Below are positions 29,774-41,940 of a DNA stretch of 64,000 nucleotides, piece by piece (the stretch's first letter is position 1; every line of letters begins with the position of its first letter). This stretch comes from Morella rubra. Its lineage: Eukaryota > Streptophyta > Magnoliopsida > Fagales > Myricaceae. The notes beneath the pieces were generated by a model. It searched no databases, had not been told where the DNA came from, and worked only from the letters and a program-made list of their open reading frames with translations. Made by a program: the position numbers and the translations under genes. The stretch is taken from contig CM025851.1 in assembly GCA_003952965.2 (NCBI GenBank), positions 15,054,099-15,118,098 of the forward strand, written 5' to 3'.

Positions 29774-32379
29774 TTATGAGCTATCCCTCTCAAAACATGG
29801 ATGACATGGATAATTGGATTCCTAAGCTTGACATGGAATTCAATTCTTTAGAAGAAGCATGGAAGCATTGGGAAAATTATGGCAAACGAATGGGTTTTAG
29901 TGTTAGGAAGTATTTTATTAACAAAAGTAAGGCGGATGGAGAGATAACATCAAGAGGATTTGTATGTGCTAAAGAAGGTGTCCGAAGAACAGATAAACGA
30001 GATAGTATTATTCATATTCCTCGAGACCAAACAAGGACTAAATGTCCTGTACGGATGTATCTTTCATTAGTTCGAGAGACTAGAAAGTACAAGATTAGTG
30101 ATTTTGTTTCTGAACATAATCATGTTCTCCATCTTTCTGAGACTACTTATATGATGAGATCACAACGATATCTATCTCAAGCCCAAGCATTTGCTATTAA
30201 TTTAGCACATAGTTCTGGAATTAGACCAAAGGACACACATGAGTTGATGACTAGAGAAGCTGGTGGGAGGGCTAACCTTGGGTATGTGGAACGTGATCAG
30301 AAAAATTACCTACGAACAAGACGACAACGAAATTTGATATATGGCGAGGCTGGTTGTCTGTTAAGGTACTTTCAGCAACAATTGATAAATAATCCATCAT
30401 TTCATTATGCAGTTCAATTGGATAGTGAGGAGCAAATAACTAATATCTTTTGGGCTGATGCGAGAATGCTACTTGATTATGCGCATTTTGGTGATGTGAT
30501 GACTTTTGATACTACATTTGGCACTAACAAAGAATTAAGACCTTTGGTGTATTTACTGGTTTTAATCACCATAGAGGGGTGGTGATTTTTGGGGCTGCAC
30601 TTTTATATGATGAAACAACAGAATCATTCAAATGGCTTTTTGAAAGCTTCCTAAATGCGCATGAGAGTAAGAAGCCTCAATCAATATTTACTGATCAGGA
30701 TCCAGCAATGGCAAAAGCATTAGCTCAGGTGATGCCAGATACTTGGCATGGATTATGCACTTGGCATATTATGCAGAATGGCATCAAACACTTGGGAAAT
30801 TTGATGAAAGATGGTTCTTTTTTCCTTCGAGACTTCAAAGCTTGCATGTATGAATACAATGATGAAAGTAAGTTCGAAAAAGCTTGGGACAATATGATTC
30901 ATACATATAATGTGAAGGATGCTAGTTGGTTGGATAGTATATATAAGTTGAAGACAAAATGGGCTAAGTGCTACATGAAGATGAAATTTACTTTGGGGAT
31001 ACGAAGTACTCAACTTAGTGAAAGTTTGAATGGAGACTTGAAATGTTATTTGAAGTCGAATTTAGATATTGTCCAATTTTTTGAACATTTTGAAAGGGTG
31101 GTGGAGCAAAAGCGACATAAAGAGTTAGAGGCTGAGTATAACGCAAGACAAAAGTTTCCTACATTAAGCTTGAAAAATTCTCCTCTGTTGAAGCAAGCAG
31201 CAAAAGTGTATACACCTGTGATATTCAAGCTATTTCAAGATGAGTATGACTATGCTTCTGCAGCATTTATAAAATCTCGCAATGAAAGTCAATTGATGCA
31301 TAAATACATTGTTGTGCTTTTAAATGAGGAAGGCGAGTACACAGTTTATTGTGACCCTCTTAGAAAGACAATATCATGCAGTTGTAGGAAATTTGAAACA
31401 TTTGGGATTTTGTGTTGTCATGCTGTAAAGGTTTTTGACTTGCTTGATATAAAAATAATTCCTGACATATATATTTTGAAAAGATGGACAAGGAATGCAA
31501 AGAATGGATATGTATCAGAAAGTCATATGATAAATGATGGTGGAGATGCTAACTTAAATGTTGTACAACGGTATCGAAGGCTTTGTCCTAGGTTGATAAA
31601 ATTGGTTGCTCGAGCTGCTGATATCGAAGAAGCATATGCTTTGGTAGAGAAAATGACAGAGGAACTTGAAAAGCAAGTTGAAAGTATTGCAACAAAAAAT
31701 TTGGACACAAATCTTGGTAGTTCTCATGTTGAAGAGCGTTTATCTGATGGTGATGAATTGGTGGATCGTGGAGCATCTATTAACAATTTGATGGAAAAGG
31801 CTAAAGGCCTTAAAAAGAAAGAAGGTCGTAAGGGTGGTAAACGATCAAAAAGTTGGGTTGAAAAGCAACAAAGAAGGAGAAAAAAAGTTCAAGCAACTAA
31901 TAGCAGTGGGCAACATTTATTAAAGGTAATTATTTTTTATAAGGCATCTTTATACATAAATTTTATCTATCTCACATTATTTGTTGATTGTAGGGAGTGG
32001 ATCAAGTTTCTCATTCAACAGCATTGACAGGAACTGAAGATTCCCGAGGTCACATATGCAACAATAGTTACATCGAATTTCTTTCGGTAAATTATTTGCA
32101 TGTGTTGCTTTTTTGAATTATTCATGAGTATTTCATCTTATTTTGTATTTTTATATAACTTATTATGTTATATGCAGGAATCATTTCATGACAACATCAT
32201 TACCTCTCGGTCTCAAGCATCAAACAATACCCAAGTTGTCCAGGTATACATTTGTCATATCGAGAAAATTATCAATAAAAAAATTCCATAGAAATATTAT
32301 ATAAAGACATGAATTAATCAATTTTGTTTTTGTAGGAGATGGATGTTGGGTTCAACTTTGCGACAATAAATTTTTTGTA
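29774..32379 (+). pseudogene. FAR1-related MULE transposase, one frameshift
   Basis: The chain begins after an acceptor at 29770 (TTTTTAAACAG) with MSYPSQNMDD. A FAR1 DNA-binding domain follows (MEFNSLEEAWKHWENYG, FVCAKEG, KCPVRM, SEHNHVL; about residues 20-115), then the MULE transposase core with DTTFGTNKE and FTDQDPAMAKAL holding the acidic catalytic positions and TWHGLCTWHIMQN. A SWIM zinc finger (CSCRKF...LCCHAVKVF) lies at 31375-31430, and the Lys-rich tail ends near 31920. One base is missing at about 30546-30550, so the frame shifts between RPL and the next block; otherwise the two halves (269 and 482 residues) are open. Three more small exons with GT/AG junctions follow to about 32379. 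Host FRS genes are related, but the flanking inverted repeats show that this one is a transposase. Confidence 0.85.
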
Positions 32380-33770
32380 GGACACAAGCATCAAATTCAA
32401 TGAGTATGTCATCAAAAAATTCATAAAACTGTGAAATTAGTGTTTCAACTTATATGTGAATAATCTATCTTTTTTCATGTAGTTCCTGTTTGCCGTGGCA
32501 GAATTTGATGCATCACATGATGGCTTTTGTGAAATGGAGGAGCAGGAATGGTAGTAGACATCGTCAAGTGTGGAGCATTTTGTGTATTGACGATACCGTA
32601 ATTTTTTTATAGGTTTAGATTCGGCACTATCTTGTATAACGTGAAATAGTGGCTCAAAAATGTCTTGATTCCTTTTTCTCCAATTAGCAACCTTAGACAA
32701 CTTTAACCTTGTGGGAAGCATATATTGAGATCCTATTTCATTTTCTTTGTTGGCCAGCGAAAACATGATAATGCAAGATACATATAGATGATAAAATATA
32801 ATCATTGTAATAATAGCAACACCATCCTAACCAAACTACAGATGTATCCCAGTTGAAAAGAAACAGAATTGAGCCAGTCGTTCTAGTCCTCCCAGCAGCC
32901 TTCTGCGATTAGAGCTATCAAGTAACGAGAATGCAAGGTTGGAGCGACAAGTTCAGGACATGAGCATCCCCTTCATAGTCTTGTGTCCAAAAATCTGTCT
33001 ACCAAGCATCCAGTTAAACACAAGATGAAGGGGATGCATCACAAAATGTGTAGGAAGGTTGTGAAAACCATTAGTTTGTTCAAAGGTGTCCTAAGATTTT
33101 TCCACATTTCATCACATGATGATTCAAATTTCAGACTTCAGACACAAATTTCAGCAGGAAAGGAATTTGCTCCAGTTGGAATAATTCCAAGGTTCAATCT
33201 TCACAGGTTCTTCGCCCAAAGACTAATCATTTCGTGGATAATAATTTGGAGCTTAAACATAATTGGAACTATTTTTAAAGCTTAAATCTTCATAAAAGAA
33301 CTCTCTACGTGTCAAATGAATTACTCGAGTTATCAGCAAACTATTCCAGACATAAAAATTTCTCAAGGCTATAAAGAACAAGGATATTGTAAAAAAAACG
33401 TGAAGATATTAGGCAAATTCAGGAAGCAAATTATGTAGCATCACTCGACAATAGATGTCTCAGATCAAGTGTTGGATTATGTTATTTTGCTTCATCCCCA
33501 TCTACAGATAGGAAAATAAAATCAAACAAAATAATATTACACAAAAGCATAGCGTTTCAAACTGCAGGGTGTGTATGAAGTGGGAAACTAGATTACTCAG
33601 TGGTGGCGATAAAGCTATGGATTCGATTCTGCCAGCTATCTCTCTTCAAATTTAGACTTCAGAAGTGGGAGCTAAGAATCGTCATCGTAGTCAAACTTCC
33701 CACAACATAAATTTTAAAACTCCACCCTGCCCCAACAATGCTCTGTTTGATTACCCAGAAAATGCAGAAA
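32380..33770. other. Non-coding interior of the MULE
   Basis: No domain is recognisable. Open frames at 32437-32805 (minus) and 32983-33285 (plus) have ordinary composition but no motif, and may be shadows of untranslated or terminator sequence of the transposase gene. Confidence 0.35.
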
Positions 33771-34040
33771 AATCGAAGAAAGGAAAAAACAAAAAATTAG
33801 GTTGGGCTACAAAAATCAGAACCGTGGGATAAGCCTCGAACGGCTTGATCCGGTCGATATCTAAACCTTGGCCAGCCATGCTCCTCACCAAGAACTCAAA
33901 TGCACCACGCGTTGCGGAGAAGAAAGGCGGGGACACGATGGCGAGGAAGGAGGGCTTGGCGGCGTCAGGGACTCAGAGCTGGAGGTATTGACCGGCACGC
34001 GTGTGGGACGAGGCGAGGTCGAGGGACTTAAAGATGAAGC
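33770..34040 (-). pseudogene. Captured fragment of a pKIWI502-like FAD/NAD(P)-binding reductase gene
   Basis: On the minus strand the frame reads LDLASSHTRAGQYLQL, a TGA at 33973-33975 where the family has Arg, then VPDAAKPSFLAIVSPP, ATRGAFEFLVRSMAG and, after an internal jump, GLDIDRIKPFEAYPTVLIF. These blocks are characteristic of the plant fruit protein pKIWI502 family (ferredoxin-reductase-like fold, chloroplast-predicted). The segment between SMAG and GLDID, normally about 25 residues, is missing, and both gene ends are absent. Lying inside MULE termini next to a transposase, it is best explained as a Pack-MULE-type capture. The identification is by eye and needs a search. Confidence 0.7.
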
Positions 34041-34359
34041 TTTTTTGGTTGCAGGTGAAGCTTTGGTTGGGATAGACATGGGACGAAGGAGAGGACTGAC
34101 GAAGAAAAGTTGGCGTTAAGTGTGAAAAAGCTTGAAGAACAAGCCAAACGTTGGACACGGAGGAACAAAAAACAAAAAGTTGGCGTTAGAGCTCCGTTTC
34201 CCCGTTAGTGGCACTTTTCACTTAAGTTTTTAAATTTTCACCTACAAAACTGACGTGTTAGAATTATGACCCTCCATTTGAATCGAATGGCTGACATTGG
34301 AGGAATTGCTCCTCGTGCAATACCCTAGGTATTGCAGAGGAGCCCGGTCCCATGTTGTT

Positions 34360-34735
34360 TCCATATTTGCCAAGAAAACTGGAATAGGATGTTTTTTATT
34401 TGGTCGAGGCTTTCCTGTTCTCGAGGGGAGCTTATTTTTCGGGAAATACCCATTTTGTGAGGGGTTGAATTTCTTGCCCTCTTAGGATTGATCATGGTCC
34501 TGTTGGGTTTCGGAATCAACATACTATTTTATATGTTTTATCATTCTTGGAGGACATAAAATACCCACATGCCAACAACCAAACTTTTTTCAATCTTGTC
34601 GTTTTGAGATGCGAATCCATTGTTATGGTTTTGCCATTGCGAGAAGTTCTCCTATGAAATGAGTATCCTCGAATTTGATGTTGGTTGAAAACAGAATACC
34701 AAGAACCCGGTATTTGATTTAACGATTAGGTAAAG
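34360..34735. other. CACTA interior after the MULE: continuation of the split frame, then leader-like DNA
   Basis: Bases 34360-34485 continue the frame interrupted at 28671. The remainder up to 34735 has no gene but directly precedes the ATG of the GT14 fragment and may be its 5' untranslated region, since it ends with AAAG ATG AAATC in a plausible start context. Confidence 0.3.
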
Positions 34736-35252
34736 ATGAAATCAAGGTTGATGACATTAGAGGAAGGCAAGGACCCTGCCACTACAGTGAGAACAATTCA
34801 CTCTAGGGCTCTGCCTGTGAGAGTCCTCCAATTTTTCTTGATATTTTTGGTTCTCGGTCTCGGTGGTTCAATTGTTAGCATGTATATGATTCGATACTTC
34901 AAAGTTCAAATTGTTGCTCCCATAGCAGAGTCCACTCTTAGGCCTTGCTTTGAAGAGCTAAGTAGGATAGAGAGTTGGATTAGGCCTCCATCAAATTTGT
35001 TGCACAGCATGAATGACACTGAGCTGTTCTGGCGGGCTTCATCTGATCCTCGGATAAAGACTTATCCATTCAAGAGAGTTCCCAAGATTGCTTTCATGTT
35101 CTTGACTTAGGGACCATTACCGATGGCTCCTCTTTGGGAGCGTTTCTTTAAGAGGCACGGGACTTTATTCGATCTATGTTCTTTCACTGCCATCGTACAA
35201 TGCCAACTTTACAACTTCATCAGTTTTTTACAGGAGGCAAATCCCAAGCCAG
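34736..35252 (+). pseudogene. First exon of a BC10-like GT14 glycosyltransferase (core-2/I-branching type), broken
   Basis: From MKSRLMTLEEGKD a short cytosolic N terminus is followed by a signal-anchor helix (VLQFFLIFLVLGLGGSIVS, about residues 30-50), a stem, and the family block KRVPKIAFMFLT at about residue 115, where a TAG replaces the Lys codon. In the same frame PLPMAPLWERFF follows. After a one-base shift near 35160 the remaining family sequence (SLPSYNANFTTSSVFYRRQ) runs to a donor site CCAG|GTATC at 35252. The proteins are Golgi type II membrane enzymes of about 380 residues; only the first third is present and it carries two disabling changes. Position inside CACTA termini suggests capture by the transposon. 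Confidence 0.8.
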
Positions 35253-36560
35253 GTATCAGCAACCGTTTAACTTTTTGTTATAACTGATCGCATGAGTTCC
35301 TACAGTTATTTCACCAGATAGTAATTTACTTTGTCTCTCAAGATGATTGTTTTCCCTGGAACTCTTCATAAAGGTACATGTTTAGTTCCTACATATGGTA
35401 GTAATTAGTGAATTTGCACAACTCTGATGTTGTTGAAAAGTTACCCTTTTGAGGTGTGTAGGGAGCCATCAGCTTTCACATTTTGAAGGAAGCAACATGC
35501 GTAATGGCCCTTTTTCTAAATGAAAGAAAATCGCTGATCATGTTTTTTATGTTCTTTCCAAACGGGTAGATTAGTTCTCTTTAATTCAGTCAACAGTATA
35601 GGTTGGCCATTTTAAACATAGCATTGGTAGGTGATAAGACCGTGTAGAATTAGTTTGAGATGTTTCATGTGGGTGACTAGTTTACTGCATGGGTGATGAG
35701 TGACATGTTTTAAAGGTGGAACGGAGACAGTGGGGCATAGTCAAATTAGTGGTTACTGGAAATTGATCGATGGCATGTGGTTTGAGGAATTCTGGCTTAG
35801 TTGAATATTGAAGGGGATCATTTGGCTGTCCCATTTGGTGCATTTGAGTAAATTTATTACTTTCACATGTGGTATTTTCCCTTCTGGCATGGTAAAATTT
35901 AGGCATTGCTTCTGTCTTTTGTCACTTTTTCTGGACTTTTACCTTTAATTTGCTCATCTCTCTCTAGTCGCATCAATGGTGATATTCCACTTTTTCCTGC
36001 CACTTGGTCAAGAGTCTTTCCCCCTTGAATGCAGACTCTGAAACAATAGAAACTGGCAAAACTGAGTGACATTGAGGCTTGCTGCTGCCGACCACCATAT
36101 GAGTAGGTGCCTCATTGTTCTTTTGGAAATTTTACCCACCTCCTGAAGGTTTTTATTATGTTTATTTTCTATAGATGAACATAGTTCCTCTGTATAAGTT
36201 TAATAGACAGTCACCATGTTTTATATGTTCAGGTCATACGGATCATTCACCAGTTCTATATAGCATACTTATCTGTACGAAGAAATTGTAAAATTCTTGC
36301 TACGTGCCAATACCAATCTTATTGCTAGGACTGTAAAATGCCTCTATGTTTATGAATTTTGGAATGCCCTTCTATGTTTATGAATTTTGGAGTGCCTCTA
36401 AAATGCCTCTATGTATTCTATATCTCTCTTTGCATCCGTTCAAGCTATTGGCATATTGTTCATTTTTTCTTATCCCGTTTCTCCTTTTCAATGGTAGAGT
36501 TACCACTTGGTGAAGATAGTGTTGGTGTTGATGGTGTACTGAAGCTGCTTTTGCTAATGC
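35253..36560. other. CACTA interior, intron-like
   Basis: No further GT14 exons are recognisable. The sequence is T-rich and intron-like. A tandem near-repeat GAATTTTGGA-TGCC...CTATGTTTATGAATTTTGGAGTGCC lies at 36350-36415. Confidence 0.35.
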
Positions 36561-36769
36561 TAGGATTAAAGTTATTTTTATTTTATGTTAGAAACTTGTA
36601 TAGACTCTTGTGTTGTAAAACTTGTAAGACTTGGTTATTTAATCAATGATGAATTATATTTGCTTTATTATCCTTGTTCTTAGGTTTTTACATCAATGAA
36701 TTATGGTTATTAAAATAAATTTGTATTACAAATTAAAAATGCAAGTGTTTTTATAAATATAGTTGTTGC

Positions 36770-37106
36770 AACGTTTTTTCTAAAACGCTAAAACGTTTTA
36801 GGGAAACGCTGCTAAAATATTGCCGAGTCTATAGCGGCGTTTTCTAAAATGCTGCTAAAGACCTGTAGCAGTTTTAGGGAAACGCTGCTAAAAAATTCAA
36901 AAAAGCGCTTCGGATTTTTAGCAGCGGTTCTGTAGGTCAAGATTTTCACCAGCAGTTGCAAAAACTGCTACTAAAACTTATCCCGATGGACATATAGCAG
37001 CAGCCGCGACTGTCACTAAAAAAACGCAGCTAAAACTTATAGTAGCGTTTCTTTGGCCTATAGCAGCGGTTGCCGATTGCTACTAAAGCCCTGTTTTTTT
37101 GTAGTG
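36770..37106. repeat. Right subterminal repeat array of the CACTA element
   Basis: Units AACGCTGCTAAAA, TATAGCGGCG, TAGCAGCGGTT and GCTACTAAAG recur about 14 times in both orientations up to the TTTTTTTGTAGTG terminus, mirroring the array at 26152-26625. Confidence 0.75.
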
Positions 37107-37109
37107 TTG

Positions 37110-38285
37110 GGACTTGGATTTCATGTTTGCGCAAACAATTTGAGGAGGCAGACTTTGTGAAATTAGCCTTAATTAATTAATATTCCTTCGACGAACATGA
37201 CCAATAAGCTTGAAATCGAAGTTGAATAGAAAATATATCGGGAATGTTCAACTCCACGATACCCCACAATTGAACCTGGTTCCTATTCGAGTTGGATCAA
37301 TAAATTACTGAGGATTAATCTGCCCAATTGATTCACGGCCAACCTAGGTTGAGTAGTCTCCCCTAGCTGTTGAAGCCAAGTACTCTCAAATATTAATCAT
37401 CAAGAATTGAGGAGACATGGTTTGCATGTTTGGTCCTTAACAATCTCTTCTAGATGTCACTATTAAGCAATCTGATCTATATAGCTATGATTAAAATCAA
37501 TATTCTATATATCACAATATATTCAGATGTACTCAAATGATCTCAGACGTTTTCAGATGCAAAATATGCAACCAACTTAAGTCTTCAACTCTTAAATCTC
37601 AAGAATGCTACAAATAAACATGTCATGAATCATGCCAAAAACCTATTGATCTTACAGGGTCCAGCTTCAATCAAAATTAGTGGTCTTTCATCTTTTCTAG
37701 CTTAAGCAATGTTGGAAATGTATCTGTTGAGGGTTGAAAAAATGGGGAGAAAATGGGACTCTGGCTGAGGGTATGGGGGTTAGCAGACGGGAATGTGGAA
37801 GGCTGTAAGCCAATGGATGGGATATTATGGCCGTAGGAAGAGGGAGGCTCGTGGGGGATGGTTTTGGGAAAGTGGAGGGACACGGTGAAACATGTTGGGG
37901 AGAACAAGGGTTGTTACTCTCAAGGGGAAGAGCTGAACTGGGATTCCCAAGCAAGAGTCTCGTGTTGGCAGCAGTGGGAGGGGCGGGTTTCTGCATGGGA
38001 ATAAGAGTCAATGTCAATACAGTTTTCTTTCTACAAAGAAAAGACAATAGTAAAGCATCCGAAAAAATTGAGATTTTACCTCTTGAAGCACTGGGCTCAA
38101 AGAAGGTTGTAAAAACTGCTGTGAAGAATGAGCAGGCTGTTCTCGATCGAGACAGTAATCAGCAGAGAGTTTGTCGCCCTTGTTAGGGGCGCTGAAGTTT
38201 AATAGAAACGTAATCAGCCAGTCAAGGACTAAAGGCAGGCATATATAAGAGGATCTTCTGTACTAAGATAAATAAAAAGTTTTAC
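37110..38285. other. Flank between CACTA and hAT; no supported gene
   Basis: 37661-37716 is the short repeat also seen at 8837-8893. Open frames on both strands at 37677-38186 overlap in low-complexity, G-rich (plus) or Pro/Ser-rich (minus) sequence. The minus-strand frame is rich in Pro-Ser-Thr and might be a captured exon, but nothing identifies it. Confidence 0.3.
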
Positions 38286-40247
38286 TTACTTGCTTTTGGG
38301 CTTCTCCAGCCAATCCTCTCCACATATCAAAGCCTCCACAATATCTGGATCGTGACCATCAAAGGCTGGGTTGATTGACATAGCTTGATCAGAACTGAAA
38401 GCATAATTGGAGGTAGAGATTGACATTGGAATTGCCAAAATGTTACGAGCAATCTTTCCAAGAGTTGGAAATTTTTGGCTATTAGTATGCCACCAGCTCA
38501 AAATATCCAACTCTTCTTTTATATAAGGATACACTCTTCTAAATATTGATCGAGTTCTGCCCTTTGCGAAATAACATCGGTAACACCATGTTTAGAATTG
38601 TACCACATGCTTAAAATATGGTCATCACCATAACATGATGTCATGTTAGCACTAGCATCACTGATCGCCACATAATCATCGAAAAGACATTAAAATCATG
38701 CGAAGACCTGCCAATTCTTTCTCAGCATTACAACCATAGAACAACTCGAATGCAATTTCACAAAGCATAATTTTCTTCGTGGGTCCAGAATTTCTGCAAT
38801 TACTAAAACCGTACGACACTCACTAAAATACTTGTCAAACTTCACTTTCATTCTACTTGCCATAGCGCAAATGTGTAAGTGTTCACTCTTTGCCACTGAG
38901 CAATTTAAAACCAATGTCACAAACCTTGGGAAAGTACAGATTTGCAGTAATGCATTTCGTTTTTGATAATCTGCAGATGACATCATAGAAGACTTTCAAA
39001 CACTTATGCAAAGTTACTGCCATAGCCCATTCCTCCCCAGATGGATTCATCGTGAACTCATTATCCTCATTCTCTACATAAGAAAAGGCTTGCTGGAACT
39101 CCAGTGCACTCTCAAGCATGAGGAAGGAGGAAACCCAACTCGTAGGAAAATCTTCAGAAATAATCTTCTTGCCTTGCAAATTATGGAGCTGCCTTACAGC
39201 ATATTCGAACTTCTCTTTGCCAAGTGTTGTCTCCTGAACGTATTTTATAGTCTTCCTTATCTTATGAAGTATGTCACTTATCTCATGCAATCCATCCTGA
39301 ACAAGGCCACTTATCATGTGTGTGGTGCAATGATGTAGAAGAAATGTCTGCAGCAACACTGGTTATTACCTCGATCAGCAAGCTGGGTTTTTAGCATTTC
39401 ACCTATGTTGTCATTTGACGAACAACTCTCTAAAGTTATAGAGCACAATTTCTTGTCAATGTTCCACTCTTGTAGCAAACTTACTACCGTTTCAAACAGA
39501 GTTGGTCCGATCATTGCACTTCACAGCAAGAATTTTCTTCTTCAGTCTCAACCCATCTTCAATGAATTGTAGAGTGAAAAACAATACACATTCTTCTTAC
39601 TATGACACGTCCAAAACTTAATTGTTAAGCTAAAGGGAGGAGGGAGCATACTCAGATATTCGGAGAGTTTCTGCTTCTCTTCTCTGTATACAAGAAGAAT
39701 GTCAGCCTTTAAAGCGTCTTGTGAATAAAGTTTGAACTTCGGCTGTAAATTCTTCACAAAAATTTCAAAGAACTCATGCTAACCATATTCAATGGATACC
39801 ATGCTTAATAATCATTCTTGCCACATCTAAGCGACTCCTTTCTTCATCAAACATAGAATCCCTTTTAGTCTTGCGAGCTTGTATCTGTTAGAATATCCTG
39901 TCTCATTCCTAGTTGTTATTTCTTCATTATGTGCTGCTCTAGAATTTTTAGCAGGACATCTTAACAAGTGATTTCTTAGGTTTGTGGTCCCACTTTTGCT
40001 TGACCTACGAAATCTTGTTACAGTGCATACACACAGCCCGATCTTTCCCAGCTACTTTAACCTTCTTGAAGTCCTTCCAAACCTTAGACACTGACTTTGT
40101 TCGTTTAGAAGGAGGTAAGGGTGCTGAGATTTCCGTTTGAACCCTTGAAAATGAAGTGTGATCCCTGTCAAATCTTCCATCTTGGTTACTTTCTTCCCTA
40201 AAATCGATAAACCCGTTAGTAGTAGAAGAGATATAGCGAGTGTTCAA
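38286..40247 (-). pseudogene. hAT transposase (BED-type, RICESLEEPER-like), heavily broken
   Basis: On the minus strand the pieces are in order. A BED finger (SVSKVWKDFKKVKVAGKDRAVCMHC) lies at 40010-40090. The core segment LFETVVSLLQEWNIDKKLCSITLESCSSND lies at 39400-39500. The region QDGLHEISDILHKIRKTIKYVQ lies near 39260-39310, the segment with the SSFLMLESALEFQQAF block near 39100-39150, and FDKYFSECRTVLVIAEILDPRRK at 38780-38850. The hATC dimerisation domain (LDILSWWHTNSQKFPTLGKIARNILAIPMS) lies at 38425-38515. At least five frame changes separate them. Termini and target duplication were not identified. It is distinct from the RICESLEEPER copy at 5040-6109 and from the TTF-type hATs. 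Confidence 0.8.
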
Positions 40248-41650
40248 ACCACTTTAAGCTTAAAAGATAGGAATTTGACATATCATTATCGCCTTTGATG
40301 AGTGGGTAATTTGAGAAAATACAAAGCAAGTCAAGACAGAACACGTAAAAGGGTTCCTACGAATTACATTTTCATTTTCTAGGCGGGATTCCAAAGTACA
40401 ATATTCTACAACCTTATGATATCTGCAATTGTGAATTGTACTACGTCCCACACTGCGGAATGGTCATGTACTACGTCCCATAGGCCATAGTTGGGGACTA
40501 CATATATTGGGTTCCTAATTTTTTTGGTTCCTCGTAGGACTTCCTTAATTAGGTGCTGCAGGTAAATTAATTAATTGGTTTTCAGGATTGGAGCAACATA
40601 TTCATAATTTAATCTATTTATAGATTGTATCATGTGTTAATGGTGTAATTATGTATATACTTATAAAGATCAGAGAGATTAAAAAAAAAAAGAGTACTAA
40701 ACATGTGCCCGTCTTCAAACCTTTTTGAGGCAGGGGAATAAGGCCTTTTTGAGAGTTACTAGACGGTGAAAACATGTAGTCTTAACATCTTAGGTAAGAA
40801 TGTTCCATAATTCTAAATTATTCGTAATGAAAATCTACAACGTACAGTTGAATTTGACCATATTGTTGATTAAAGTTTCAAAGAAGTTATGGTAAAAGAA
40901 ACTATAGTCATTCCAATGCTACGGTTTCTCTGGACATGATATAAGGTAAATCATTTTGTAACATTACTAATGATTATTGCAACAGACATAACTCATATGC
41001 AAGACATACCTGTACAAGGCACCAATCCAGTTCACGTATCAACTCCGACAAAATTCTGGACATTCAGACCATTTCAACTCAATAAACAGCTCACCAAATT
41101 CTAGAAAGCAACGGAATGGTAAAATGAACTGAATATAGCATTCAACTAATTGTGGAATCAAAACGTTAATATGAATTCTAAAGGAAGTAGAGAGAGAGAG
41201 AGTTGAAGGAAGTCCGCACTTCCCTTGTTCGGCCAGAAGAAAGGGAAAGAAAAACAAAAAGGAAGTCGTCGCACTTGCCTCTAGTGAAATCAGAGAAGCA
41301 AAGCTCTCGTTCTCCAAAATAAGCGACAGCCGACAGCCGAAAAGCATGTAGCGAACGAAAGACAGTTAACCCACGAAACGCCGAAATGATCAGAACAGAC
41401 CAACGGTCGATTTTGCCAAATATTTCTGCCGGTAGAACCGTCAGAATTAAAGCAAGGAACTAATGGTGACTGAAAACCCCAACCCGGACACTACGGACAA
41501 CTAAAATCTGAAAAGATCGAAGTGTATGGTTTCTTGTAGACGGGAACTTGGATTTTATTTAGGGAAAATTACCATTCTAAACTAATATCACTTTGACAAT
41601 TTACCTCTCTTGACTAGTAATTTTCTCAACCGTGTAGATTTTGCGTCATG
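40248..41650. other. No gene recognised
   Basis: AT-rich sequence with a repeated phrase ACTACGTCCCA-A at 40440 and 40470. The minus-strand open frame at 41039-41347 has no motif; its C-rich/CT-rich upstream region could be an untranslated leader, but I cannot support a gene. Confidence 0.3.
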
Positions 41651-41754
41651 ATCAGTGCCAGGTCGCACACGTCACAAAAATTTCAAACATCAAAAAGAGT
41701 TGCCTGGATATTATAACAGCGTTCAAACAGTAGTCTGCTTTTCTTTCTTTTTTT

Positions 41755-41940
41755 CCACTCGGCTTGCAAATGTCGGTGCGGATGTAGAAGGAGGATCCGA
41801 CAACCCTTTTTCAATGGCGTCATATAGCGGATATCCGAGTGCCAATCCGAAGGTCTTTCATCCGCTCCCGCTTCTTATATAATATTTCATTTCTACTGTT
41901 TACTTGTCTGACTTTTCCTTTAATTTGCATCCAACCAATC
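41755..41940. repeat. Second copy of the GGATATCCG-bearing repeat of 13440-13720
   Basis: Same order of blocks as at 13440-13720 (GCTTGCAAATG, GTAGAAGGAGGATCC, GCGGATATCCGAGTGCCAATCCG, TCTTTCATCCGCTCCCGC, CTTGTCTGACTTTTCC) with an internal deletion of about 75 bases. No coding sequence of the 12.4-kb gene follows. Confidence 0.55.

Noticed and set aside
29774..32379. Calling the FAR1-type gene a host FRS light-signalling gene
   Set aside because: It lies between long inverted repeats with a 9-bp target duplication and has a frameshift, so it is a transposon gene.
37677..38186. Overlapping frames on both strands near 37.8 kb as a gene
   Set aside because: Low-complexity sequence keeps both strands open, no domain is recognisable, and no splice pattern supports either strand.
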